From Trema orientale (lineage: Eukaryota > Streptophyta > Magnoliopsida > Rosales > Cannabaceae), in the NCBI GenBank assembly GCA_002914845.1, contig JXTC01000165.1, forward strand, positions 246,696-310,695: a DNA stretch of 64,000 bases, in the 5' to 3' direction. Of this stretch, positions 44,345 through 56,949 are shown piece by piece (position 1 is the first letter of the stretch; every line of letters begins with the position of its first letter). The translations under genes and the position numbers were made by a program. Below the pieces are notes generated by a model, which saw only the letters and a list, made by a program, of their open reading frames with translations, was not told the DNA's origin and ran no database searches.

Positions 44345-44700
44345 GAAACGGTACAAGGTGGTGCACGACTAGGAGTTGTATGCGCCGTAGTGAGGAGGCC
44401 TGCCACCCACGCATTGGCCCTATGGGACTAGCCCCTCATGCTGGTCTTGCGTGTGGCACCCCGTGCATTGGCTGCACGGGCGTTGCCCTACTCCCGTGGT
44501 CGTGCGGGCCTCGCCCCACTTTTGTGAGCCATTTTTCCTTGCATGGTGGTCGGGCGGGTGCTTCTCGAGCACGTGGATGCACAAGATTTTTTCTGTCATG
44601 GCCACAGGGTGTCTTGAGGCTATCGTTTTTCCGGTGGCTCCCCGTTTCGTCCCGTTCCGGCATTCTGACCGACATCTCAATGCTGTTGACATTAGATTAT
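44345..44700. other. GC-rich patch in the copia B leader
   Basis: About 350 bp of markedly GC-rich DNA (GTGCATTGGCTGCACGGGCG, GGTCGGGCGGGTGC) surrounded by A/T-rich sequence. Open frames of 79-127 codons occur in several frames on both strands, as expected where stop codons are rare by composition, and none has a domain I recognise. It may be a captured host fragment or the original leader or start of gag. Origin unknown. Confidence 0.5.
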
Positions 44701-46960
44701 CCATTTCAGATAATTTCTTATTTTAAATTTTCATATTTGAATTTCAAATTAGATATGGTTTAGAAAATTTGAATTAGTTACTTTATTTAATTTTTGAAAT
44801 TAAAATTTAGTTACTAATTTGATAGGATCAGATCCTTTCAGAAAATCTTATATTATCTAAGTTTGAAATTTAAATATTTGAATTTAAATTAAGGATAAGA
44901 TCTTTAGTTTATATAAAGATTCAAATTAAGGATAAGATCCTCAATTTAAATAAATTCAAATCAATGATAAGATCACTTGATTCATGTAAATTTAAATGAC
45001 TATTTAAATGTGATCAGGATCACATATTTAAATAAATTTGATTTCAAATTTAAATTAAGATAAGATCCTGTTATTTAAGAAAATCAAATTATATCAAATA
45101 TCATTATCAAATAATGACTATTGATAATTAATTTAAATAAGTAGAAGATTATTAATTAGATATTATGTGACAATATTTAAAATTTTCAAATTCAAATATT
45201 AAATTAGATATTTCCTAAAACAATTATGCATAATTAGTTGTTATATTAAATTTGAATTTGATTTGAATTAGAATTTAGAGATATTCTAGGGGATTTAAAT
45301 AGTTAAATCTTTGACTACTTAAATTTGAAACTTATGAATGTTTTAAATTAAGATTACAAAGAATATCTTATCTTACCAAATCTATTTAAATTTGAATTTA
45401 AAGTTAGTAGTTTAATTTAATGAGATTAAAATAGATAACTGAAAATTATAAGATAATTTCTGATTTGGCTAATGCTTCCCACGTGCAGCACAAGGGGCCA
45501 ACAATCGCCTGGTAATCGCTCAGTCTGTTCCAGTAACACACACATGTCAAATGTGCTAATCAGCCACTTGCTAGTAACTGCTCAGCCTTATCACCACGCA
45601 CATATGTCAAATGTGCTTGGACGGTCAACTGGTGGTAACTGCCCTCAAGAAGTGCTGGCGCACGATGGCTTGTCCAGTATGGCCCTGGGTAGTTGGGGGT
45701 GTCAACTGCCATGCATGCTTGCATGCATGCTTATATATACGTGATTGATTGGTAGAGTCACCAAGAGTGTGGTGTCCTACACTTAGTCTTGTATTCCCTT
45801 TTTGTGAATTAATAAAGAGTTGGAAAGAGTTCCCGTATGTTGGCTGTCGTGTATTCGTACTTACTGATACGTGCATAGTCTATTGAGTGTGTAAGGTAAA
45901 CACTTGAGCGTGTGTGCTAAATAGTGAGACCCGATTGTGTGTGTGTGTTGGAGTTGTGGCTGGAGTGTTGTGGCTGACTAAGATTGGTTCTTAGTTCCAT
46001 CACAGGAAAAAGTTCGTTGAGAGAAATTAACCCCGTAACTTGTTATTTATTTTTAACGAGATTAAAAAAAGATGATTAGATATTATGAGATAAATCTAAA
46101 TTTAAATTTATGTGATTGGATAATATTTCTATGTTAATTATTTGATAATTAATTTATGATTTAAAATTCAAATTTTGAATTTAAATCTTGAGATAATATA
46201 GGAGATTTAATAAGATTAAATTTTCAAATAATTATCTATATTAATTATAATAATTAATTTAAAGATTTGGAATTCAAATGTCGAATTTAAATCTAGAAAT
46301 AATCTAACAGATTTAATGTGATTAAATCTTCAGATAATCAATATTCATTATGTGATAATTAATTTGAAATTTGAACTTTAAAAGTTAAATTCAAATCAAT
46401 AAATATTTGTCGAGATTTAATTTGATTAAATCATCTACGTATCTAATCTAAATCTTGTGAAGATTTTAATTAGTAAATATCTATGTTATCCAATTTAAAT
46501 TTAAATAGAAAGTTTACAGTTTTATTTTAATGAGATTAAAATAATTATTAAAAAATTATGAGATATTTTTAAATTTGAAAATCCAATCAGTGGGAGATAT
46601 TCTAGTTATAAGATAATTAAATTTATAATTCAAAATTTAAATTCAAAAGTTGAATTCAAATTTTGAAATATTCAAGGAGATTTAATTTAGATTAAATCTT
46701 TAGATTAAATAGATTAGATTTTGTGAAAATCTTAATTATTTAAACTTGAACATTATCTCTCATAGTTATTATTTAATAAATCTTTTATAAAAAGATTGTT
46801 CAATTATTAAATAATAATAATACTAAATTGATTGATAATCATTAACTTTTCTATTTCAATAAATTCTACCAATATTTGGTTATTATATGAATAATATTGC
46901 GTGCATATTCTATATAGAGTATTTAACTACATGATATTAATAACATATCATATAGGATAG
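44700..46960. repeat. Cryptic AT-rich repeat stretch (AAATTTGAATTTAAAT-type words)
   Basis: More than 1.7 kb, interrupted at 45470-46025, is made of recurring words such as GATTTAAT..GATTAAAT, TTCAAATTTAAAT, AATTTAAATTC, GATAAGATC and ATTAATTT..GATAATTA. The words recur in no fixed period and are often self-complementary. No coding potential. It belongs to the copia B internal region. Confidence 0.5.
45470..46025 (+). repeat. LTR- or TRIM-like insertion in the copia B leader
   Basis: About 550 bp of balanced composition interrupts the AT-rich block. It begins near TGCTTCCCACGTGCAGC and holds a TATA-like CTTATATATACGTG (about 45731-45744), AATAAAGAG as a possible poly-A signal (about 45811), and ends near TTAGTTCCATCA. 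Internal words ATGTCAAATGTGCT repeat at about 45545 and 45605. This order (TATA, then AATAAA within 100 bp, TG..CA-like ends) fits a solo LTR. I found no target duplication. Confidence 0.35.
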
Positions 46961-47139
46961 TAGAGCTGCTCATATGCAAAATATGAACAGCTTATATAAT
47001 TGATTTTAGGTTACTAAGTAAGTTAGATAACTGGATAAAATTATTAAATCCCTAATTATAAAATATTGAGTGTGAGAAGGTATGAGATACCTATGGTCTC
47101 CATTGTTGGTTCATTACGTACTAGGATGAGCTTCGCCTT

Positions 47140-47460
47140 AGAATCTTACTGAGCTCCTATAGGAGGATTTTTGTCTAGGCAGTACTCGAAATAAATTTCT
47201 TAAGATAAGGTATTAGGTGGATTATATGAGACTGATCAATAGTAGAAGACAGTCTTATATAGAAAGCTTAATTACTGAAACAATGGTTACACACTCAACT
47301 TGAAATACCGATATCTTCCTATAGGAGTACTTGTTAGTAGAGTAGAGGACTGAATTAAATGGTAGATAGAAATATGGGATATGAGATATTTGTCTTATTT
47401 TCTAAGTAAGATTGTTTCAGTTTGACTTGTTAATTGTATGACTTCCTGTAGGAGGCTTGT
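47140..47460. repeat. Three TCCTATAGGAG palindromes
   Basis: CTCCTATAGGAGGA (about 47154), TTCCTATAGGAGTA (about 47313) and TTCCTGTAGGAGG (about 47444) lie roughly 130-160 bp apart, upstream of the copia B coding part. Confidence 0.5.
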
Positions 47461-47759
47461 AATTAATGGTAAGTTGAATTACCATGAATATTAGTGATAG
47501 CTTTAGGGATACTACTTCACTTTCATATTGTAGATTTTATTTTACATTGTGTTAATTATTCGAAATATTTATTACATGATGTTTGCTATTTGTTTAAGTA
47601 GATATGTCTTTAATTTCTTTACCCACTGTACTCATATACACATAACTTGTATAGTTAAACTATGTTGTCTGGATTAATATAACCTGGATTTAGTGCTTAT
47701 GACTGATACGTTATTAAGTTTTTACTCTTATATATTCGTCCACATTCACTGATAAGACT

Positions 47760-50456
47760 AGTAAAGAAAAATAAAGCATACATATAATGGGAGAATTCCA
47801 AGATAGTTCATTGATACACGTTGATATACAATGTTCAATATGTTACCGCATAAAATTCAAGGAATTCAAACCACTACAATATTATGCTAAATCTCAATGA
47901 GATACCTAATAAACATCTTTACTAAGCTAAAGTAGCTGTAAGTGAATTTTCTAATTTTTAGCTAAAAGGAAAATATTTGCTATATAGCACTAAAGGATAT
48001 TAAAAGAAAATTATTAAGGATACCCATACAATATTTGATTGGAAGGCAATAACAATTTATTGTTCATTAACTTATTTTAGTAGATGATTTAATGAATCTT
48101 GGATAAGATTTAAGAATCATTAATCATGTTTGTATGTTTGTTGCAAAAGGGTTCTAGAAAACTAAGGAGGTTTAGTGAAGGCAAGTTCACTAAGAGTAAA
48201 GACTATAATAGCCATAATGTCTGTAATTAAATTGAGAAATATTTTAATTTACATTTGATGAATTTATGATTTGGGATATTAAAAATTGTCAAGCATTTAA
48301 GAGAAATTTAGTTTGTGTTTCATATTTGATGAAGCACTATTATTCTGTTTGTCTTGAAGACAAAGTTTCCACATGAAAGAATAATATTCTTAATTGTACT
48401 GAATGACATTTTTATTGCCCTAAATTATTCTCATTTATGTGACAATTAAATGATGAGAATGAACGTGATAAACCTAATTATAAGAAAGTGAGTAAGTACT
48501 AACAATAAAACATACTTGTACATTGGTTATATTAACCTAAATATGATCCAAATATTGGTTAAGGATAGACATCTAAACTTGTTAGAAGCCAAAAAATCAC
48601 TAATCTGCGAATCCTATCTAGAAGGTAAAATGACTAAAAGGTCCTTTATTAGAAAAGACCTAAAAGTGTAAGAATATTTAAAAATAGTACATGTTGTAGT
48701 CTGCGGGCCCTTGAGCAATCAAGCCCAATGAGGTTTTGAATATATCATTATGAATAATTATTCAAAATTTTGTTATGTTTACCTAATGTTACTGCTGATT
48801 GAATTCTTTCAAAAAGTTCAAAGAATTGAAAGTGGAAAGCAAAAAGCAATTAGGAAAAGCATAAAGACTCATCGGTTGGATTGAATTGTTGAATACCTCT
48901 ATAAAGAATTCTTAGGAATATCTCGCAACAATGAAAATTTTTGCCTGTGATTAAGTTATTGTTGAATTATTCATTATTACAAAATCTTTTGGGATACATC
49001 TCAGAGATAGTGATATACCTACTAATAGAGTTCTATCTAAGTCAATACCTAAGACATCATTTTAAAATTTGGAAAGGATATAAAGCTAGTTTACATATTC
49101 ATATTTGTAGCTGTCCAACATACATATTGAAAGAGAAAATGACTAAGTTAGAATAATAATCTGAATTATATCTATTTATAAGATACCTAAAAGAAATAGA
49201 AATATGTTACTTCTATAGTATTGAAGGAAGAAAGTATTTATTAAAACAGATGTCTCTTACTTAGAAGAAAACTATATAAAGTATTTAGTCTCAAAGTAAG
49301 TTATTTTTTGAAGAATTAACTGATGATATAATCAGCCTATATATTAAAAATAGAATAGAGTAAATACTTAGGAAGGATAAATCACTAGAAGATTAACATA
49401 TATCAGATCCTTATTATAGTGGAAGGATTGTGAGGCAATCTGATAGATATTTGGGAATAGGAGAGTCCTATATCCTAGAATATCTGGTTACTTTATCTAC
49501 AAAGAGGAAATAGATGATGTTGATGTAGATCTCTGGTAGAAGGCAATAGAATCAATATTAGAGTCTATATACTCTAACAAAATCTAGGATCTTATAGATC
49601 CACCTAGAATGATAAAGCCTTTTAGGTGTAAATTAGTCTATAAGAGAAAAAGAGGAATAGACAGGAAAGTAAAGACTTTCAAGGTAAGTTAGTTACAAAA
49701 GGATTATATATAGAAAGAATGTCTATTCTATTATTATATCGTCTATTTATATACTCTTTTCTATAGTTGTATCTCTTGATTATGAGATATAATAAATAGA
49801 CATCAAAAGAGCTTTCCTAAATAGCAATGTTGATAGCTGTACTTAACAGATACAACAAGAGGGATTCATTGAAAAATGACAAGAAAGCAAATTTTATGAA
49901 ACTTTAGAGATCTAATTTATAGACTTACTAATTGTTTAGAATTTATCGATTCGATCGATACATAGATGAATCTTGTATCTATAAATGATTCAGGACAGCA
50001 AAGTGATTTTCCTAATATATATATATTGATGATATACTAATCATTGGAAATGATGTAGGATGACAATCATCAATAAGAATTTGGTTAGTACAATAGCATA
50101 ATATTTATTATGCTCTTGGGATAGTAAGTTCTTACTAATCCAATCCAGAACCTGAATATAGAATTATAGTCAAGCGTATCCTTAAGTATCTTCAAAGAAA
50201 TATGAATTATCTGCTTGTCTATTCTGGAGAAATATCTGACTTTTGTTAGATATATAAATTCAGATACTTGATCTAAAAATATACTCCAAAAGATCAACAT
50301 TTTGTTATGTGTTAACCCTAGTAGGGAGATGTTATAGTAAGTAAGATAGCATTTTCAGAAAACTTTACTGATCTTTTTACCAAGTCTTTGACAATCAAAG
50401 TATTTAAGGATCACCTAGAAAGAATGGGATTGCGTGATATATTATTTATGCTTTAA
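47760..50456 (+). pseudogene. copia B gag-pol remnant (integrase, RT and RNase H readable)
   Basis: The pre-integrase region shows CESYLEGKMTKRSF (about 48605-48660). The integrase core follows: VVVCGPLSNQAQ, then NNYSKFCYVYLM, then FKELKVESKKQLGKA (48695-48870). Its C-terminal side reads FKIWKGYKASLH..CPTYIL (about 49060-49130). Reverse transcriptase shows WDLIDPPRMIKPF, VYKRKRGIDRKVKTFK (about 49590-49690) and a YxDD-box region reading DDILIIGNDVG (about 50020-50060). The end shows VKRILKYLQRNMNYLLVYSG and the terminal FTDLFTKSLTIKVFKDHLER (about 50165-50450). Stops and frameshifts are frequent. Gag upstream of 48300 is barely recognisable. Confidence 0.8.
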
Positions 50457-50472
50457 AAGACAAGTAGGAGCT

Positions 50473-51396
50473 TGTTAGTAATATGCCCTAGAAAGCAATT
50501 TCTTTATTTGGCATTTTAAACAATGTTTATTAGATTTAAGTGTTATCTATTTATTGTTAATAAATTCCGTATTATGACCCAATTATATACATGTGATGTT
50601 TATGCATTCTATTATGCAAACATTTAAAAGTTTTCATGACTAATAATGAGTCATAAATAATTATTCGTATGAAGTATTCACATATGGGAGACTAAATTCT
50701 TTATTTCATTATGTCTAAATAAAAAGTTCATATTCTGCAAATAAAGATGGAACACTTTGTTTTGACATAGAATATAGTGTTGTCGATTTCAATGAGATTG
50801 ATGAAGCCTCTAATCATCAAATTGTTTGATTTCGGATAGAAACACTAGTGCGTTATAAGAAAGTTATAAGTGCATTGAATTGGGCCAAGTGAAGAATTTG
50901 AGGTTAAGTATTGTAACTCGATATTCTATCTTTCACTAATCTAGTATTATTGCAATATTACCTTAATTTTAATGATTGTCAGACTTACTTTCATGAGTTT
51001 TATCTTTTTGACTTACTAAAGGACTAATTTTGATTATATGGTTCGAACTCCGGTATTTTGGAAGATGAGATTTGTGAATTGAGGAGAACGCCCTTCATGA
51101 TTTGGACACTACGCATATAATGTCACTTTGAGTTTTTTTAAGGACTTGGATAATAAAAAACCAGATGCTAGGTATTCACTTTGTGAATTTGACTGTGTTT
51201 GTATGGGCAGTTATAAACACTGTAGTAAATTATTATCCTTTAGATGAAAAATGGCAACTCAAAGGTAAATATATACTAGAGGAGTAATATGGTAATTTCA
51301 CCTTACAAGTACGACATTGCATAGAGGGTATATCTGCAGGCCTAGTATATGCTAAATGGATCAAATTAGTTAAATTATTAATTAGCTTCACAGAAT
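50473..51396 (+). repeat. 3' LTR of copia B, truncated
   Basis: It matches the 5' LTR from its first base through ATTAATTAGCTTCACAGA, then changes abruptly to repeat R sequence (GTAGACCATCCTTGTCAA..). Confidence 0.8.
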
Positions 51397-51520
51397 ATCA
51401 AACCTGTAGACCATCCTTGTCAATATACATATATATTTATATATATATATATATATCCAATATTAGTACTTGTATATACATATATCTATATTTATATATT
51501 ATTATTATTATTATTATTTT
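51397..51520 (+). repeat. Repeat R copy 1, right part, with the empty hAT site
   Basis: GTAGACCATCCTTGTCAATATACATATATA matches 57480-57505 (ATAGACTATCCTTGTCAACA..). It then runs on as TTATATATATATAT without the hAT element that splits copy 2 at 57514. About 225 bp of R present in copy 2 (57245-57470) are missing here, with the end of the copia B 3' LTR. Confidence 0.7.
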
Positions 51521-51566
51521 ATGTAGTTTTTGGGAATACTTAAGTACTCACCCTATTATTTTCTAT

Positions 51567-52830
51567 TGTTAAGATTACGCCCAAAAAAATTTATTATTTA
51601 TTGAATATTTCAGATATTTAATGAAGTAATAATTTATGCATAGTTTTTGTCATAATGTTTTGATTATTGGTACAATAATAAATATCAAAAAGGTTCCATG
51701 ATTTATTTATTAGGAAAATATTTTAATAAAGTTATTTATTAAAGTTAAGATATATTTTCTCTAATTAAATCAAAGAAGATTGTTCACAACTAATAAAAGA
51801 AGCTGGTTACTTCTCTTGGATCGTGTTGCAAGACTTTGTACATTTATAGTATGTCTTAATCTATACTGATGTGACTATGTGCAAAAGTCTTAGTGTGTAA
51901 TATTGAACATGGACCATGTAAAATATGTTCTTGTAATAAGTACCAATGACAAGAACATATTCTCACAAACTTGATAATTAATGCATGTCTTTCTTAATCT
52001 TAAAATAAATGATGAACCCGTATTTATAACTTGTATTATTTGAGATGTTAAAAAGTACGGATCAAGAAATTGACGATCTAGATCCTGATATTTTCGTAAT
52101 ACATTATTATATACATTGGGAACATATATTTATAGATATAGAATCAACAACTCTATTATATAGAGAGGTGAATACCGTCTTGAGGAGCTATAAATGCTTG
52201 GATAATTTAAATTTTAGCTATTAATTAATAAAATTGGATATTTTATGAATTGAAGATTTTCTATAAATCTGGTCATCCATTAGATATAGTCTTGTATTAA
52301 GGAATTGAAAAATATAATTAGAGAGATAAAATAATAATTTTATCCAGCTCCAATTATCGAAATTCATGTGGAGATATACTTGCACATGTTAATTATCTGA
52401 TGGACATAATTTTAATTATAAAGAATATTATGATATTTATTTAATCCAAGTGTATAGTTTAGACTAAAAGCCTACAAAAGGCTCCTCCCACCCTTCTTTA
52501 TGTGTTACGTTCTATTTTGATTGAAACATATGGTTATTGTGTGCACAAAAAAATGAGAGAAAAGTGGGAGAGAAATTCTCAGAGCCACTATTCGAGGCTA
52601 TTAGAGTTCTTAGATTCTCACTTAGAGGTTGACCAAGATTGAGTTGCCCATTCACCTCTGCAGTTACAGGCTTGGTGTATAGGAAGGAAGACTCTTTGGT
52701 TGAGGTATACAATTTTTTGCATGTATTTAGATCATAACAAAGATCCTAAAAGATTTTACAAATAATTATAATCCAAAATTTTTTTTATTTTCTATGCTTC
52801 TGCCCATCTTTGATTTTGTCACATTTTTTA
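51567..52830 (+). repeat. Possible solo copia-type LTR
   Basis: It begins TGTTAAGATTACGCCC, close to the starts of copia LTRs such as the copia B type. It ends in a T/C-rich stretch after a region with GAGAGAAA and CTCAGAGCC words, as seen near LTR R/U5 regions. No second LTR, primer site or target duplication was found, so the call is tentative. Confidence 0.3.
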
Positions 52831-54499
52831 TAAATTATGACCAACATCTATTGCTCTAAATATTTGCAGGGTGCAAATTAACCAATTATATATTGTGCTA
52901 ATATTTAAATTCTACATTTTAAGTTCCCATAGATTCGTGATTTTGAGTTCTTTAACAATTTGAGTCGTAGCATATACGACCCTTGTTTGCAACCGTTCAC
53001 TTTAAATTCAGTACTTTTATTTTCTTTTATCTTTAACAAAATGGCTTGAATCATCTGTGTCAAAGATCTGACTTTTTAAGCACTTATTTTTAGTATTACT
53101 CATTTATATTTTTGATCGAATAGCTGGAGTCATCTGTGTCAAAAAATTTAACCATATTTTTATTTGTGTCTGACCATATAAACGATATCATATGCATCAG
53201 AAACACTGGCTATTTAATATATGGTGATGGTTATTGAAATTAGCCACACCCATTCATTTGCAAGTTATATTATCAAAGACGTCATAATTTTCTGATATGT
53301 GGATTTATATTGTCATAATTTCCCACATCATTTTCTCTATTTCTACTACTCTCGTGCTTATCCTTAATTAAGTGCCCTTACACTCAATTAATTTCTCTAT
53401 AATCAAATCACAAAAAAGCACCCCCGAGCATTAAAAGGCGATTCAATTGGGGAGTAACAAAGTAAAACTAGGTTTCTTCAGTATTTCTAAAATCTATGAA
53501 TTTATCTCAGAACTCTGTCCATTTTTTGTTCGGAAAAAAAATCATCTTAAGAGTATGCTAAGTTTTCTCTAAAAGAAAAAAAAAGTTGCTTTCAAAATGG
53601 ACGATGAGCAAAATTTACCAAGTAATGAAACATCAAGTCAACAAGAGAAGAGCCTCGCTCAAATGAGAATCACATTTGAAACTTGATGAAATCTTAAGAG
53701 TTAATGCATAAATTGACTAAAACAAAAAAGAAAGACAAATAAGGGACTACTATCTTTGTTCCCTCTTATAAAAATAATAATTCTCTCACATCAGACGGTT
53801 GAGATCCTACCATGCTAGCAATATAGGAAAACTCTGCCATTCTTACTCTCACAGCTCCTGCTAGAATGAGTAATCGAAATTCACACAGTTTCATTACGAA
53901 AGAATAGCTACAAGATGTGCTTAAAATAGAGGCAGAAAAAAAAAACAAAAACAAAAAAGCTAATAAGATTATAACAACAGTGGATTTTCAGACAATTTAT
54001 TCTGCACGTATTTTGTCTAAGCTAGATCCGAATGATTACACCAATCTTCGATTCAAGAAATATAGAAATTTTCAAGGTCATAAAAAATCCAATAAGGTCT
54101 CAAGTTCAGAAATTTTCAAATAAGACTAGTAATGAGATAGTATGAGCTATCTTTAATAATACACTGGATCCCAGGCCTAGGTCAGTTTTCAGTACCAATA
54201 GTAACTCTATAAACATCATCTTCATTAGGGATTGTGAGTTATAAAATATTTCTGTTACAATAAATGATTCGTTTCTACCCACTTGAATAATTTTTTGTAC
54301 TTCTATCACATGGCAAAGGCAATTCATAAGCTTTAGTACCAAAATATTCAATTGAGATTGCATGAAACTGTAATCATTATAAATTACCCCTGATAACTTA
54401 TACGATCATTTGATGAGTGTGTATTTTACTCACAAATCAAGTATTCTCCAAGTTCAAATAATTGTAAGTTTTAAAATATTTGTGTTATTTTAACGTTGT
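52831..54499. other. No gene
   Basis: Small open frames (53766-53954, 53917-54123, 54106-54363) have no domain. Two words, TTGAATCATCTGTGTCAAAGA (53046) and TGGAGTCATCTGTGTCAAAAA (53124), are near-repeats 78 bp apart. Nothing else is supported. Confidence 0.4.
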
Positions 54500-56750
54500 T
54501 TTGTATTTTTATTGTAGAAAATAAGGAATTGAGGGGAGAAGTTTATGAAGCCATTAATAGCTAAAACGAGGCCCGGAGTATCGAAGAGAGTTAAAAGCTC
54601 AATTGAACCAGAGCATTGGCGCTGCCGTGCCAAGAAAGTGGCACCGCGATACCTCAGCACTAGAGACTGGCGACGCGGTGCCAGAAATGGATACCGCGGT
54701 GCCAGTTCGTTTTTCAGCACTCATAGGAGCTCGTTTTCTCCAGTTTGCAGCCATGTGTCCACTCGTTTTTTGCCAACTTTAAGGGTCATTTTTGGCCCTT
54801 GATCTAACACTAATGGATGGTTAGATTTCTTTCTTTTTTAAGTCATCTTAGTACCGTTTAAATACATACTTTAGCCTTAATTTCAAGTTGTGAAAAGTTG
54901 GAAGAGAAGGCATATCTTTGAGAGCTCAAAATCCTAGAGAGAGAGAGAGAGAGAGAGAATTTTGAGGCTGAAATTTGGAGAGGATGCTTGAAGAATTTAA
55001 GGCTTGAAGTTCTAACTTCACAAAAAAGTTTTCTCTTCCTCTTTCTTACCCTAATCTCATTTGAATTTTGTATTCGGCATATTGTAGGAATTATAAAATT
55101 CTTTATGAGATTAATTGTGGATTTTACTATACTTGGATTCAGTCTCTATTTTAGGATTTGATGTACCCTTTTTGTACTTTATTTTGCATACTTTGTTAAT
55201 TGTTGGCTTATTTTTCATTGTCAATTCATTTATATCTTTCCTTGCTTATTGCTTCTAATTTATGTGGCCAATGAATTAGTTGAACTTAGGTTGTGATTTT
55301 GATACTTGAGAGAGTTTGATTTCATAAACCGGAATTGAGAAATATAGTTTAGGTTATTATGAGACCGAGAGGAGATCAACACCTAGCTAATCAAATTAGG
55401 AAGTTATTAAGGGCTAAAACTTAATGAGTGCTTAGGAGGTCGGGTTAGATAGAGATATCAATTTGGGTACTTTGGCATATTGTCTCATTCGGTACTCGAG
55501 AGAGGGAATGAGGTTAGATTAGATCCCCTTAATTAGTAAATTTAATAATTGTAACTTTAAGGGCCATTTTTAGCTCCTTGATCTAACAGTAATGAATGGT
55601 TAGATTTTGTCCTTGTTTAGGTCATCTTAGTGTCCTTTAAATATATACTTTAGCCTCTATTTCAAGGTATGAAAAGTTAGAAAAGGAGGCACATCTTTGA
55701 GAGCTAAAAATCCCAGAGAGAGAGAACTTTAGGGCTGAAATTTGCAGAGGATGCTTGAGAGAGATGCTTGAAGAATTGAAGGCTTGAAGTTCTACCTCCA
55801 CAAAAGAGTTTTCTCTTTCTCTTTCTCACCCTAATCTCATTTGAATTTTGTATTGGGTATATTGTATAATTTGTTTGGAATTATAAAATTCTTTATGAGA
55901 TTAGCTATGTATTCTATTATGCTTGGATTGAGTCTCTATTTTAGGATTTGATGTACTTTCTTTATACTTTATTTTGCATATTTTATTAATTACTGGCTTA
56001 TTTTCCATTGTCAATTCATTTATATTTCTCCTTGCTTATTACCTCTAATTTATGTAACCAATGAATTACTTGAACTTAGGTTGTGATTTTGATACTTGAG
56101 AGAGTTTGATTTCATGAACCGGAATTAAGAAATATAGTTTAGGTTGTTGTGAGACCGAGAGAAGATCAACACCTATATAATCAAATTAAGAAGTTATTAA
56201 GGGCTAAAACTTAATGAGTGCTTAGGGAACCAGGTTAGATAGAGATATCAACTTGGGTATTTTAGTATATTGTCTCATTCGGCACTCGAGAGAGGGAATA
56301 AAGTTAGATTAGGTCCATTAATTAGTGAATTTAATAGAATTAGGCTAGTGATTGCTTAATTTGACGAATTTAGGAGTAATTAGGAGAAATTATGTCTTTA
56401 GTGTATTAGTTAGTACATAGTAATTTCCATATTTTATTTACGTAATTCTTTTTATCTTTAGTTTTATTCATTTTATTTTAAATTCATTTAGTTTTGATGC
56501 CTAGATAAAATTAGGTTATGATAATTTTTGTACTTAACAACTAATCTAAAATCCAATCTCTGTAGATCGACCATTTTTGCCACTTTAATAGTTAATTCTA
56601 GATTTTACTAGACTTGCTAGATTAGTTAATAAGAGGTAATTATAAATGTTAATTTAGTATTGGACATTTATTTCAAATGATTAAACATTTTTTTTTCATT
56701 ACCAAAGCTTCGAATTATAAGAATTTTTGATTATCTTACAGGCGGGTACC
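54500..56750 (+). repeat. Gypsy-LTR-like region with an internal tandem duplication
   Basis: The left part holds repeated GCCGTGCCA / GGCACCGCG / ACCGCGGTGCCAG words, as seen in some plant gypsy LTRs. The rest is long, non-coding and AT-rich, ending near CAATCTCTGTAGATCGACC, similar to the end region of Athila-type LTRs. I cannot fix either boundary. Confidence 0.4.
54775..56341 (+). repeat. Tandem duplication, 779-bp unit, two copies
   Basis: AACTTTAAGGGTCATTTTT (54775) and AACTTTAAGGGCCATTTTT (55553) begin two long near-identical units that run in parallel to AGATTAG..TTAATTAGT. Unit 1 holds a (GA)n run at 54938-54957 that is shorter in unit 2. Unit 2 carries a short extra TGCTTGAGAGAGA and an ATAATTTGTTT insertion. 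No coding potential. Confidence 0.9.
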
Positions 56751-56949
56751 AATCTGGTTGGGGATGTGTCTGTAAAATAATGGTCATCTTCATATATTCT
56801 CTCTCCATATATTCGGTCCTTCCGAGACATGTCTGAACTCCAAAGATCATATTGAGAAAAATTTACAATAATGAGTTGTAGCGAATGGTCACATTCACTT
56901 TAGCTGAAGGCACTTAATATTTTGGGGATTAATAAAATTTGTATTATTA

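Larger units (their letters stand above)
42281..51396 (+). mobile_element. Ty1/copia element, about 9 kb, decayed, 3' LTR truncated (copia B)
   Basis: A 5' LTR begins TGTTGGAAATATGCCCTAG (42281), and a matching 3' LTR begins TGTTAGTAATATGCCCTAG (50473) right after a purine-rich tract (AAGTAGGAGC). A degenerate primer-binding site (TTAGTACCAAAGC, compare TTGGTATCAGAGC) near 43953-43965 places the 5' LTR end at about 43952. Between lie a leader with GC-rich and AT-rich blocks and a broken gag-pol on the plus strand. The 3' LTR matches only to about 51396 (..AGCTTCACAGA) and then stops, so the last 550 bp or so of that LTR are deleted. It sits within repeat R. Confidence 0.85.

Noticed and set aside
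44380..44763. 127-codon plus-strand frame and overlapping 79-94-codon frames
   Set aside because: Several frames on both strands are open at once in a GC-rich patch, as composition alone predicts. No domain or conserved motif is visible.
53580..53690. Short plus-strand frame starting MDDEQNLPSN
   Set aside because: About 30 codons, no recognisable family and no neighbouring exons.
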